Shown piece after piece: positions 5,522 to 13,109 of a stretch of 15,417 bases of DNA. Each line of letters begins with the position of its first letter. The stretch's first letter is position 1. Origin of the DNA: Thermoplasmata archaeon (GTDB lineage: Archaea > Thermoplasmatota > Thermoplasmata > Sysuiplasmatales > Sysuiplasmataceae); the NCBI GenBank assembly GCA_021796175.1, contig JAJYOM010000025.1, positions 1 through 15,417 on the forward strand. Direction: 5' to 3'. A program made the position numbers and the translations under genes. The notes beneath the pieces were generated by a model that saw only the letters and a list, made by a program, of their open reading frames with translations, made no database searches and was not told the origin of the DNA.

Positions 5522-6760
5522 ATGTTCATGGAAATAACCGAAAAACAGAGATACGATTTCAAGCGGGAGATGGAGAAAATATCCTCCTACCAGGGCAAGG
5601 GAACGGAGCTCATCTCCCTGTATGTGCCTGCGGGAAAGATGATATCGGACGTGGCAAACTACCTCAGGGAGGAGCAGTCGCAGTCGTCCAACATCAAATC
5701 GTCGACGACCAGGAAGAATGTGCAGTCCGCCATCAGCTCAATCCTTTCCAGGCTGAAGTACTACAAGATGCTCGCACCGGAGCATGGCCTTGTCTTCTTT
5801 GTCGGCACGATACCGAAGAACGGGGATCAGACAACAATGGTGCAGCATGTGATAGAGCCGCCTGAGCCTGTGGGCACCTTCCTTTACAGATGTGATTCAT
5901 CATTCTACCTCGACCCTCTTATGTCTATGCTGGAGGAGAAGGATATCTACGGCCTGCTTGTCATAGACAGGAAGGAGGCGACGCTGGGTTTCCTCAAGGG
6001 ACAGGCAATCCAGGTTGTGAAGAACATGCAGTCCCTGGTTCCGAGCAAGCACAGAATGGGAGGACAGTCTTCGCTGCGATTCGAAAGGCTCATCGAAATA
6101 GCCGCAAATGAATACTACAAGTCTGTGGCTGAAACCTGCACCACTGTATTCCTTGGCGTGAAGGGGCTGAACGGCATACTGGTAGGCGGTCCGGGCAGCA
6201 CGAAGGATTTCTTCGTCAAGGAGGGGTACCTCCATTATGAGCTGCAGAAGAAGGTTATTGACACCTTCGACACCGGCTACACGGACGAATACGGCCTCAG
6301 GGAGCTTGTCGAGAAGGCGAAGGACAGGCTCAAGGATCTGGACCTCATGAAACAGAAGGCGCTGATGGACAGGTTCATGTCAGAGATAAGGAAACCGGAC
6401 GACGGCCTCGGTACATACGGTGTCAGGGAAGTCAAACAGGCGCTGGACATGGGGGCAGTGGCACTCCTGCTGGTCAGCGAAGGGCTGAAGAAGATGGAAC
6501 GGCAGTTCACATGCCCGAACTGCGGCAACACACAGACGGCAATACAGTCGGACGAGGATGCGGTGGCGCCGGCGTGCAACAACTGCGGTGCACAGACATC
6601 GCTAACCGCCGAGACTGATCTTGTTGATGAAATGTTTGAGACAGCAGACAGAATGGGAACTGAAATACAGCTGATCTCTGCTGCTTCAGAGGAGGGCAAA
6701 ATGCTGCTAAACGCATTTGGCGGACTGGCAGCGGTTCTTAGATTCAGGACGGGAAGATGA
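5522..6760 (+). CDS. prf1: Peptide chain release factor aRF1
   Basis: A 412-residue archaeal class 1 release factor that reads all three stop codons in the ribosomal A site and triggers peptide release. Domain 1 has NIKS (57-60) and YRCDSSF (122-128), the YxCxxxF motif, both used in stop-codon recognition. GGQ (180-182) in domain 2 is the catalytic tripeptide for hydrolysis. The C-terminal domain carries CPNC and CNNC (Cys 331, 334, 352, 355), a zinc-ribbon-like insert found in many archaeal versions. The start is uncertain among GTG 5519, ATG 5522 and ATG 5528; comparison with remembered relatives slightly favours 5528, promoter spacing favours 5522. It overlaps argS by 4 bases (ATGA), so both are made from one message. 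It is complete, with no key residue missing. Confidence 0.95.
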   Translation: MFMEITEKQRYDFKREMEKISSYQGKGTELISLYVPAGKMISDVANYLREEQSQSSNIKSSTTRKNVQSAISSILSRLKYYKMLAPEHGLVFFVGTIPKNGDQTTMVQHVIEPPEPVGTFLYRCDSSFYLDPLMSMLEEKDIYGLLVIDRKEATLGFLKGQAIQVVKNMQSLVPSKHRMGGQSSLRFERLIEIAANEYYKSVAETCTTVFLGVKGLNGILVGGPGSTKDFFVKEGYLHYELQKKVIDTFDTGYTDEYGLRELVEKAKDRLKDLDLMKQKALMDRFMSEIRKPDDGLGTYGVREVKQALDMGAVALLLVSEGLKKMERQFTCPNCGNTQTAIQSDEDAVAPACNNCGAQTSLTAETDLVDEMFETADRMGTEIQLISAASEEGKMLLNAFGGLAAVLRFRTGR

Positions 6761-8451
6761 GCATGGACCCGATGAAGCCCTTTCTTGATTCGGCTGTCGG
6801 CTACGTTTCTTCAATGCTCAGGGAGGCATACGGCATAGAGGACACTTTTCGCATCGAACCCGGAGGGGAGATTGCTGATTTCGCCTTTCCGTGTTTCCAG
6901 TTCTCCCGCAGGGCCGGAGTGAGCCCGCAGGAAATGGCGGACCGTCTCGCGCAGGGGGCAGAGGCAGCAGGCGGAATGCTGACAGTGAGCGCCAGGGGCG
7001 GATACCTGAACATGAGCGCTTCGCCTCACAAACTCTCGGTGGCGGCTGTCGGCACTGTGCTGCAGATGCAGCGCGAATACGGGAGAGCAGACAGACCCCC
7101 CGGGGAAAGGATGCTTGTCGAGCACACATCCATCAACCCAACCGGCCCGATGCACATAGGGCGGACAAGAAACGCAGTGATAGGGGACACGCTGGTCAGA
7201 TCACTGAGGCAGGCGGGCGTTGAAGTTGCTTCAGAATACTACGTAAACGACGTCGGGAAGCAGGTTGTAGTTCTCTACTGGGGACTCACGAAATTCTTTG
7301 ACGGTGAAATAGGCGGAAAGCCGGATCACGAGCTTGTCAGGCACTATGTCAGGGCCAATGAGCTTATCGAAAAGGACGAATCTGCAGCCGCGGAAGTGAG
7401 GGATCTGCAGCAGAAGCTTGAGAGCGGTGACACCGCACTGCTCGCCGGAACGCGGAAGGCGGCCGAGATGGTGCTTGACGGCATTAAGGAGAGTCTGGCG
7501 CACCTGAACATCACCCATGACAGGTTCGTGTTCGAAAGCGACCTGATAAAGGACGGCAGGGTGAAAGGCGTGATTGAGAGACTCAAGAAGTTGCCTGAGG
7601 CGAGTGAGGATAAGGGAGCCTGGTACCTGCCTTTCAATGGAGAGGAGGACAGGTTCTATTTCACCCGGTCTGACGGGACCAGCCTTTACACCACCAGGGA
7701 CATAGCCTACCACCTGGACAAGCTCTCCCGAGCCGGCAGGCTGGTGGATGTGCTTGGTGAAGATCAGAAACTGGGTATGAAGTTCCTTGTCAGGACACTC
7801 GAGCTGCTCGGCGAGGCCAAGAGGATTGACTTCCTCTTCCATTCATTTGTTTCGCTCGCGGAAGGGAAGATGTCGACCAGACACGGAGTTGGTGTTCTGG
7901 TGGACGACGTCATCTCGGAAGCGAAGTCAAGAGCGAAGGTCGAAGTGCTGAAAAGGAGACCTGACATGAATGAGGGGGACGCCTCAAGCATAGCCGGTAT
8001 GGTGGGTGTCGGGGCTGTCAGGTACAATATAGCCAGGCTGCAGGCCGAGAAGAAACTCGTGTTCAAATGGGAAGAGGCGCTGAATTTCGAGGGCAGCAGT
8101 GCGCCGTTCATCCAGTATTCGCATGCGAGGGCGTGCAGCATACTAGAGAAGGCAGGCAGCTGGGAGAAGGGTGAAATTTCCTATGACGAGGACAACGAGC
8201 TCAGGCTTGCAAGACAGCTTGCGCTTTTCCCTTCAGTGCTAAGTGATATCGTCAGGACATTTGCAGTTCACAAGGTTGCGGCCTATGCCCAGCAGACGGC
8301 TGCGGAATTCAACCAGTTCTACAGGATCGTACCAGTTCTCAGGGCGCCGCCTGGCAGGCTGGGGTCCAGACTCGCGCTCGTTGATGCCTCTAGAATTGTG
8401 CTGGAGAATGCACTCTGCTGCCTTGGAATAGATGCACCGCGGACAATGTAA
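6757..8451 (+). CDS. argS: Arginyl-tRNA synthetase
   Basis: A 564-residue class I synthetase that charges tRNA-Arg with arginine. The N-terminal Add-1-type domain (about 1-105) contributes to tRNA binding. The Rossmann catalytic domain contains EHTSINPTGPMHIGR, with the HIGH-type signature H133-I-G-R136, and KMSTR (371-375) as the KMSKS-type loop. The C-terminal helical anticodon-binding (DALR) domain, about 445-564, includes AAEFNQFYRIVPVL. The length fits archaeal ArgRS. The ATG overlaps the prf1 stop by 4 bases, giving translational coupling of a release factor and a synthetase. It ends at a TAA inside an A/T-rich stretch that probably stops transcription before the convergent surface-protein gene. 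Confidence 0.96.
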   Translation: MSMDPMKPFLDSAVGYVSSMLREAYGIEDTFRIEPGGEIADFAFPCFQFSRRAGVSPQEMADRLAQGAEAAGGMLTVSARGGYLNMSASPHKLSVAAVGTVLQMQREYGRADRPPGERMLVEHTSINPTGPMHIGRTRNAVIGDTLVRSLRQAGVEVASEYYVNDVGKQVVVLYWGLTKFFDGEIGGKPDHELVRHYVRANELIEKDESAAAEVRDLQQKLESGDTALLAGTRKAAEMVLDGIKESLAHLNITHDRFVFESDLIKDGRVKGVIERLKKLPEASEDKGAWYLPFNGEEDRFYFTRSDGTSLYTTRDIAYHLDKLSRAGRLVDVLGEDQKLGMKFLVRTLELLGEAKRIDFLFHSFVSLAEGKMSTRHGVGVLVDDVISEAKSRAKVEVLKRRPDMNEGDASSIAGMVGVGAVRYNIARLQAEKKLVFKWEEALNFEGSSAPFIQYSHARACSILEKAGSWEKGEISYDEDNELRLARQLALFPSVLSDIVRTFAVHKVAAYAQQTAAEFNQFYRIVPVLRAPPGRLGSRLALVDASRIVLENALCCLGIDAPRTM

Positions 8452-8468
8452 AAACAGTTAAAATTTTT
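8450..8468. terminator. A/T-rich bidirectional termination region between argS and the surface-protein gene
   Basis: Five A's at 8450-8454 and four at 8460-8463 (T-tracts on the minus strand) are followed by five T's at 8464-8468 on the plus strand. Archaeal polymerase stops at such T-tracts without needing a hairpin. It lies in the 49-base gap between two convergent genes, so one element could serve both. Confidence 0.45.
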
Positions 8469-8500
8469 GTGAAAGAGGTTTATCCTTCAGAGCTGGCTGA

Positions 8501-11500
8501 CTACTTGCTCTTCTTTGGCGGCTGACCCTTCTCGTAGCCCTTCCTTCTCGGCATCCTTCTGCGCAGTGCAATGACTGCAACGACAGCCACTATGATGACG
8601 ACTATGCCTATGTAGAGCGCGTATACCTGCAGCTGCGACTGGTTTATGGAAATGGGCTGTGTGGCTGAACCGGTCCCGATCATGCTGGATGCGGAAGCTG
8701 TTGCCTTTATCGTGAAGTTGCCGAAGCTGGGGGCAGACCAGTGTATCGTGCCATACACGGTCTCATTCGGTGCTATCGACAGAACGCTGGCCTTTGTTGT
8801 TGTGTTGTAAAATGAATCTGAGCTGATTGTGCCTATGTTGATCTTGTTGCCGCTCTGCGCATTGATCGCGACGAGTGTGATGGTTGAACCTGTGGCATTG
8901 GCATTGCCGATGTTCATCATTGTGACCTTTATTGTTCCCGCAGAGCCCTGCGTGAACACCTTGGGGCTGAATGTTATGTTTATTATTCTCAGGTTCGGCC
9001 TTGGCTGGGATGTGACTGTCAGGTTGTATGTCTGACTTGCATTGTTGCCTGCAGGGTCGACTACAGTAAGGGTTACTGTGACCGGTGTACTGCTAATGGC
9101 GGTAAATATGTGAGACACATTTGTTCCAGCGGCGCCGGTTATGTTCTGGTATCTGCCGTATTCAGGATTTGATGTGTTGGTTGTTGTGATATGGGATGTG
9201 CCGAAATTCCACTTGAATACGAGGCTGGAAACAGGGAAGTTCGGGTCAGTCGTTGCAGATGCGTTAAAGTGAACCGTTGAATTCTCCTGGACCGAACCGG
9301 AGGCGGACTGCCACTTGCTGTTGTAGACAAGGAAAGAAACAACCGGTTTCAGTGTCTTGTTGACCTGCACCTTCAGGCTTGTGGTCGCTGTGTATCCCAC
9401 CTCGTCGGTGACAGTCAGGTTGAGCGTATAGTTGCCCGGCGAATAGTAGGAGTGCGTGGCGTTGAGGTTAACGGCAGTGTAACTGACCACAGTGTAGTTC
9501 TTTGCGCCGTCGCCCCAGCTGAAGTTGTATGAAACAATTGTGCCCTGGTTGTCACCCGGGCTTACTGATGCCTTCGAGGCTAGGCCGTTGACCGTGACGG
9601 GTATGCTCTGGTTTGCAAAGATAGTCCCGGAGTAGATTTTCTTGCCGACCGCGCTCAGGCTTGCAGAAAGTGTGGTGTCATTGGCGACCCTCACCTTGAT
9701 GGTGGTGTTGGCCTGATGCCCGGTAACTGTCGTCGCAACGAGTTTGACATACATGTACTGCCCTGGCGTCGTGTAGTTGTAATAGGTGTGGCCCGCCGTC
9801 AGCTGACTCGTATTTGTGTAGGAGGAAGCAGATGTGGTGTTGTTCCAGTGCCAGGAATATGAGAGCGGACCGCCGGACGGGTCATAGGATCCCTGTGTGG
9901 TGTAGTTGATCGACATTCCTGCCCTCACGATGTAGTACTGCAGCACGCCGCTCTTGCTGTATGCAAAGGCGTAGGTCCCGGTGACCACAGCCGCATGGAC
10001 CACAGGCGTGCTTCCCTTCTGTATCGACATTGAAACAGTGGCATAGCCGTAACCTGTGACAGTTCCATAGACTGTGACAGTGGTGTGACCGACAACATTA
10101 ACAGGGCCGAAAGGTCCGCTGCTGCTGTTTGTGGAGAGCTGGAAGCCTGTCGGTAGAACAAGTATGTAAACTGACTGCATCTCGGTTGTGTTGTAATCGG
10201 CCTGAAGGACCAAGCTGTAGGAAGTCGTGTTGGCAGCGACTGATGAGAGCGTGTGATATGAGTCCGTTATATTGTAGTAGAATCCGGTTGTCAGAAGAAG
10301 CGTGCCTGTCTGCACTCCCTGCAGTGAAGCTGTATAGGCATTTCCGCCAAGATAGTTGGTTGAGTTCACGCTGAGCAGACTGTATGTGGTGGTGTATTCC
10401 GGGCCAAGTGATGTTACTGCCGAAGCAGCTGCCGAGACCGTCGATGCATTGACAGCAGGGTAACCGTCGTTGAATGCAAGTGCAAGCTGCATTGCCACAG
10501 ACGGGACACTGGAATATGGAAGGCCCTGTATTGTGGAGCCGTTGTCAAGCGACTGGTTATAGGTTATGTTCATGTAATTCCAGTTTGGGGTTCCTGCCGC
10601 ATATGCAATATCCGTTCTGGATATCGGAGAAAGGGACGACATCTTCGCCGGAAGCTGGACGTTGATGGATGTTGAAGCGGAGACAGTCACATCTGTAATG
10701 TACGATCCCTGGCCGGTTGCATTGATTGCCATCACATAACTGCCCGCTGGTACATAGAAACTGTAGAAATATCCTGTGGAAATTGTCGCCTCGAAGAATC
10801 TCAGCTGCAGAGGCAGGGATGTGGATGCGTAACTCAGCATATAGGCGGTCGTCCCGCTGGCAAGCGTGTTGCCGCTTGTCTTGACTACACCGCTGATGTG
10901 GTATGCATGGGGCAGGGCGATGGTTACTGCCGTGGTTGCTGCTGCGTTGTCGGCCGCTGCCGCAGGACCGAAGTAGGATGACAGTGTCGAATTCGAGTTG
11001 TTAAGCGACGCAACTATCTGGTAGTTGTAGGAGGTGCTTAACTGCATGCTAGCCACACCTGTGCCGTTCGTGTAGCCGCTAGCTACGGTCTGGTTGTAGA
11101 CGCCCAGCGAGGAGTCGATAACAGCCCCGTTGGAGAACGTTGTGACAACAGCCTGGACAAACGCGCCCTTTATGTTTGCGCCTGCACCCGTAACAGTCAC
11201 TGCAACTTTGTTCGTGGCTGTCATATTGATCTCATACAGTTCAAGGTTGGGTGTCACTACAGAGACGGTGTTGTTGAATGCAACTGACTGTGGCAGTGTT
11301 GAGGTGAAGTAGCCGGGGGCACTTGCAGACACGGTGTAATACCCGGGCACGAGTGTTCCCTTGGGAACACCGCTGATTGCAAACTGGGTGCTGGAGTTCA
11401 GGACATACCTGACAGACGGGTTATGTGTGTTCACCAGTGTCACATTTGCATTTGATGGGGGTGGCAGTATTGATGTACCTGTAAGAGTGGAAACCAGAGC

Positions 11501-11665
11501 GACCTGGAAAGTGTTGCCGCCGGTCGCGGCGGGATGGGATTGTACAGTCGTCGTTCTGTTAGCCTGGCTGCTGCCGCCCGTGGGCGCTAGCACTGCAAAT
11601 GCCGACAATGCAAAGAGCATGACGACAAGCAATGACGCCGTTTGTTTCAGTTTCCACTTTTCCAT
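8501..11665 (-). CDS. Large PKD/CARDB-domain cell-surface glycoprotein with C-terminal membrane anchor
   Basis: A protein of 1054 residues from the chosen start. It has a signal peptide (KWKLKQT then a hydrophobic core, about 10-30) and two carboxypeptidase-regulatory-like beta-sandwich segments (about 50-140 and 255-340). Three PKD-like domains follow (about 583-661, 700-771, 775-886; SYNFSWGDG and HSYYSPGNYTLNLTVTD are typical), then a CARDB-like domain (about 890-1005), a membrane helix (about 1014-1034) and a basic cytoplasmic tail (RRRMPRRKG). I count about 45 N-x-S/T sequons and no cysteine, as expected of a heavily glycosylated surface protein. ATG 11665 is preferred: GGAGG lies 8 bases upstream and it gives a normal signal peptide. 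ATG 11716, also preceded by GGAG, would add 17 residues whose codons are unlike the rest. Role inferred: envelope, adhesion or S-layer-associated; no catalytic motif seen. Confidence 0.88.
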   Translation of the reverse strand: MEKWKLKQTASLLVVMLFALSAFAVLAPTGGSSQANRTTTVQSHPAATGGNTFQVALVSTLTGTSILPPPSNANVTLVNTHNPSVRYVLNSSTQFAISGVPKGTLVPGYYTVSASAPGYFTSTLPQSVAFNNTVSVVTPNLELYEINMTATNKVAVTVTGAGANIKGAFVQAVVTTFSNGAVIDSSLGVYNQTVASGYTNGTGVASMQLSTSYNYQIVASLNNSNSTLSSYFGPAAAADNAAATTAVTIALPHAYHISGVVKTSGNTLASGTTAYMLSYASTSLPLQLRFFEATISTGYFYSFYVPAGSYVMAINATGQGSYITDVTVSASTSINVQLPAKMSSLSPISRTDIAYAAGTPNWNYMNITYNQSLDNGSTIQGLPYSSVPSVAMQLALAFNDGYPAVNASTVSAAASAVTSLGPEYTTTYSLLSVNSTNYLGGNAYTASLQGVQTGTLLLTTGFYYNITDSYHTLSSVAANTTSYSLVLQADYNTTEMQSVYILVLPTGFQLSTNSSSGPFGPVNVVGHTTVTVYGTVTGYGYATVSMSIQKGSTPVVHAAVVTGTYAFAYSKSGVLQYYIVRAGMSINYTTQGSYDPSGGPLSYSWHWNNTTSASSYTNTSQLTAGHTYYNYTTPGQYMYVKLVATTVTGHQANTTIKVRVANDTTLSASLSAVGKKIYSGTIFANQSIPVTVNGLASKASVSPGDNQGTIVSYNFSWGDGAKNYTVVSYTAVNLNATHSYYSPGNYTLNLTVTDEVGYTATTSLKVQVNKTLKPVVSFLVYNSKWQSASGSVQENSTVHFNASATTDPNFPVSSLVFKWNFGTSHITTTNTSNPEYGRYQNITGAAGTNVSHIFTAISSTPVTVTLTVVDPAGNNASQTYNLTVTSQPRPNLRIINITFSPKVFTQGSAGTIKVTMMNIGNANATGSTITLVAINAQSGNKINIGTISSDSFYNTTTKASVLSIAPNETVYGTIHWSAPSFGNFTIKATASASSMIGTGSATQPISINQSQLQVYALYIGIVVIIVAVVAVIALRRRMPRRKGYEKGQPPKKSK

Positions 11666-11770
11666 TGGCATATCCTCCGAATTACCTTGGCCGAAGCGGT
11701 AGTCAAAGATACTCATCCGATGCTCCGGCGTTACGGTTCGAAGTCAACTTTTTCCGCCTAACTTGTACCA

Positions 11771-11780
11771 CTTAATAAAG
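11771..11780 (-). promoter_or_regulatory. TATA box for the surface-protein gene
   Basis: The minus strand reads CTTTATTAAG. Initiation would fall near 11749, giving a leader of about 33 bases to ATG 11716 or about 84 to the preferred ATG 11665. The gap between this gene and purP is otherwise free of coding signal. Confidence 0.5.
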
Positions 11781-11798
11781 GTTATTGAGATGCCCGAA

Positions 11799-11820
11799 CG
11801 ATCCGATCATTTCCGGATCG
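11799..11820. repeat. 7-bp inverted repeat upstream of the surface-protein promoter
   Basis: CGATCCG (11799-11805) and CGGATCG (11814-11820) pair perfectly around an 8-base loop. The element lies about 20 bases upstream of the TATA box at 11771-11780, a usual place for an archaeal activator site. No T-tract follows on the minus strand, so a purP terminator is less likely. Confidence 0.35.
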
Positions 11821-11900
11821 GCTGCTGGCAGATATCGCAAATGTCAGGCCGAGACAATAAAAGTCACGGAGATGACATCATCCGTATCTGCCCTGCGACC

Positions 11901-13061
11901 TCATGTGACTATTTCTTCAATTCTCTCCTCAATTACCGCCCTCTTGATTTCCATCGCCACTCTTCTGCCGCTGCTTACATTTCTGTTGTACAGCATATTG
12001 CCGTAAGGGTGGCCAACCCATGCATGCACATTTGTTCCGCCTCCGATCCGCGGCGCGACGTCGTAAATGTAGAAATGCATATCCTTGTCAACGCATGTCT
12101 GCAGTGTAAACGGACCGATGATGCCAGGCGGATATGCATTCATCGCCGCACTGACATATTTCTCGGCCAGCTCGAATGCAGCATCGAGAAGTGATTCACG
12201 CAGCGTTGCACTGTTGTGGCCAACTACAGTATACTCAGGTATCCTCTGACTGCCTCTGAGTGAAAGCTGCTGATCCGCAGGAAGGCGCACATGACCGTCA
12301 AGAGAAGATTCAAAACGCCAGTCAATGCCCAGCAGCTCTATCCGCTCACCCTTCTCTTCCAGCGGGGAATAGAAGAAATCCAGATTGAAAACAGGTCCTA
12401 TTATGTACCTCTCAATACGTGCATTCGACAGCTCCTCGCGGCTAATGACGTTTGACGCGATGAGTTCTTCTGCTTTCCTCCTGTACTCGTCCGCACTCGA
12501 GGCTGTGAAGAAACCCCTCTCCAGTCTCTTCAACTTGTGATGCATCTTGACCATTACAAGTGAATCAATGTCCGAAGGGTCGCTGATATGCTCCGGATAA
12601 GGCAAACCTGCTTTTTCCAGGAGTGTGTAGTAATTTTCCTTCTCCTCCCTCTCCTCGCTCCTGAGCATTTTCCTTGAACCAAAAAGGGGGACATTGAACT
12701 TCTCCTCGATATCGTCGAGTGAGCAGTACGAAGAGAGAGATCTGTTTGGAACGAATACAGTGTTCCTTTTCCTCAGGGCCGCCAGATTCTCTCTCTTCAT
12801 CAGATCTGAGAATTTCGGGAGTTGCATAACGTCATCCACAAATCCTCTCGCTGGTGATGTTTTGCCGGCCGGCAACTTCCTGAAATACCTGACGTACGCC
12901 GCGTCCCTGCCCTTCTGGGTGACGGTTATGGTGCGCAGCCCTTCCTGGTTTGAACCATCCAGAACGTCCAGTGCGGAGTGGGAGCCCAGAACTCCCACTG
13001 TGACGTCCTTGCCGTAGCCCTTTGCAATTTCAGAAATATGACTTCTCTCGATCATCCAATC
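11901..13061 (-). CDS. purP: FAICAR synthetase (formate-dependent AICAR formylation), ATP-grasp enzyme PurP
   Basis: An enzyme of the archaeal purine pathway: it formylates AICAR to FAICAR with ATP and free formate, replacing folate-dependent PurH. Recognised from the N-terminal VGVLGSHSALDVLDGS with the following EGLRTITVTQKGRD (about 23-54), the mid-region ATP-grasp segment KMHHKL, and the conserved C-terminal APRIGGGTNVHAWVGHPYGN (about 336-355). The chosen start, ATG 13061, gives 386 residues; a longer frame begins at ATG 13100. I prefer 13061 because a TATA-like TCTTTTATCC (13084-13093) lies 27 bases upstream, inside the longer version, and because known PurP proteins begin about 25 residues before LGSH. 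The 3' end is followed by 184 to 235 bases before the surface-protein gene; no functional tie to the neighbours is apparent. Confidence 0.93.
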   Translation of the reverse strand, partial: DWMIERSHISEIAKGYGKDVTVGVLGSHSALDVLDGSNQEGLRTITVTQKGRDAAYVRYFRKLPAGKTSPARGFVDDVMQLPKFSDLMKRENLAALRKRNTVFVPNRSLSSYCSLDDIEEKFNVPLFGSRKMLRSEEREEKENYYTLLEKAGLPYPEHISDPSDIDSLVMVKMHHKLKRLERGFFTASSADEYRRKAEELIASNVISREELSNARIERYIIGPVFNLDFFYSPLEEKGERIELLGIDWRFESSLDGHVRLPADQQLSLRGSQRIPEYTVVGHNSATLRESLLDAAFELAEKYVSAAMNAYPPGIIGPFTLQTCVDKDMHFYIYDVAPRIGGGTNVHAWVGHPYGNMLYNRNVSSGRRVAMEIKRAVIEERIEEIVT

Positions 13062-13083
13062 CATTACACTCAACGGCGGGATC

Positions 13084-13093
13084 GGATAAAAGA
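13084..13093 (-). promoter_or_regulatory. Candidate TATA box for purP
   Basis: The minus strand reads TCTTTTATCC, centred about 27 bases before ATG 13061, which implies a leaderless purP message. It lies within the longer alternative reading frame. The match to an archaeal TATA box is moderate; cotranscription with the upstream transporter gene remains possible. Confidence 0.35.
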
Positions 13094-13109
13094 TTTGCAT
13101 AGGCCGGTT

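Noticed and set aside
7231..7842. Minus-strand open frame of 203 codons inside argS
   Set aside because: argS is intact with HIGR and KMSTR motifs on the other strand; the antisense frame is a product of GC-rich codon use.
11799..11820. Hairpin as a bacterial-style terminator of purP
   Set aside because: No T-tract follows on the minus strand, the stem is only 7 bp, and it lies 80 bases past the stop codon; an operator is the better reading.
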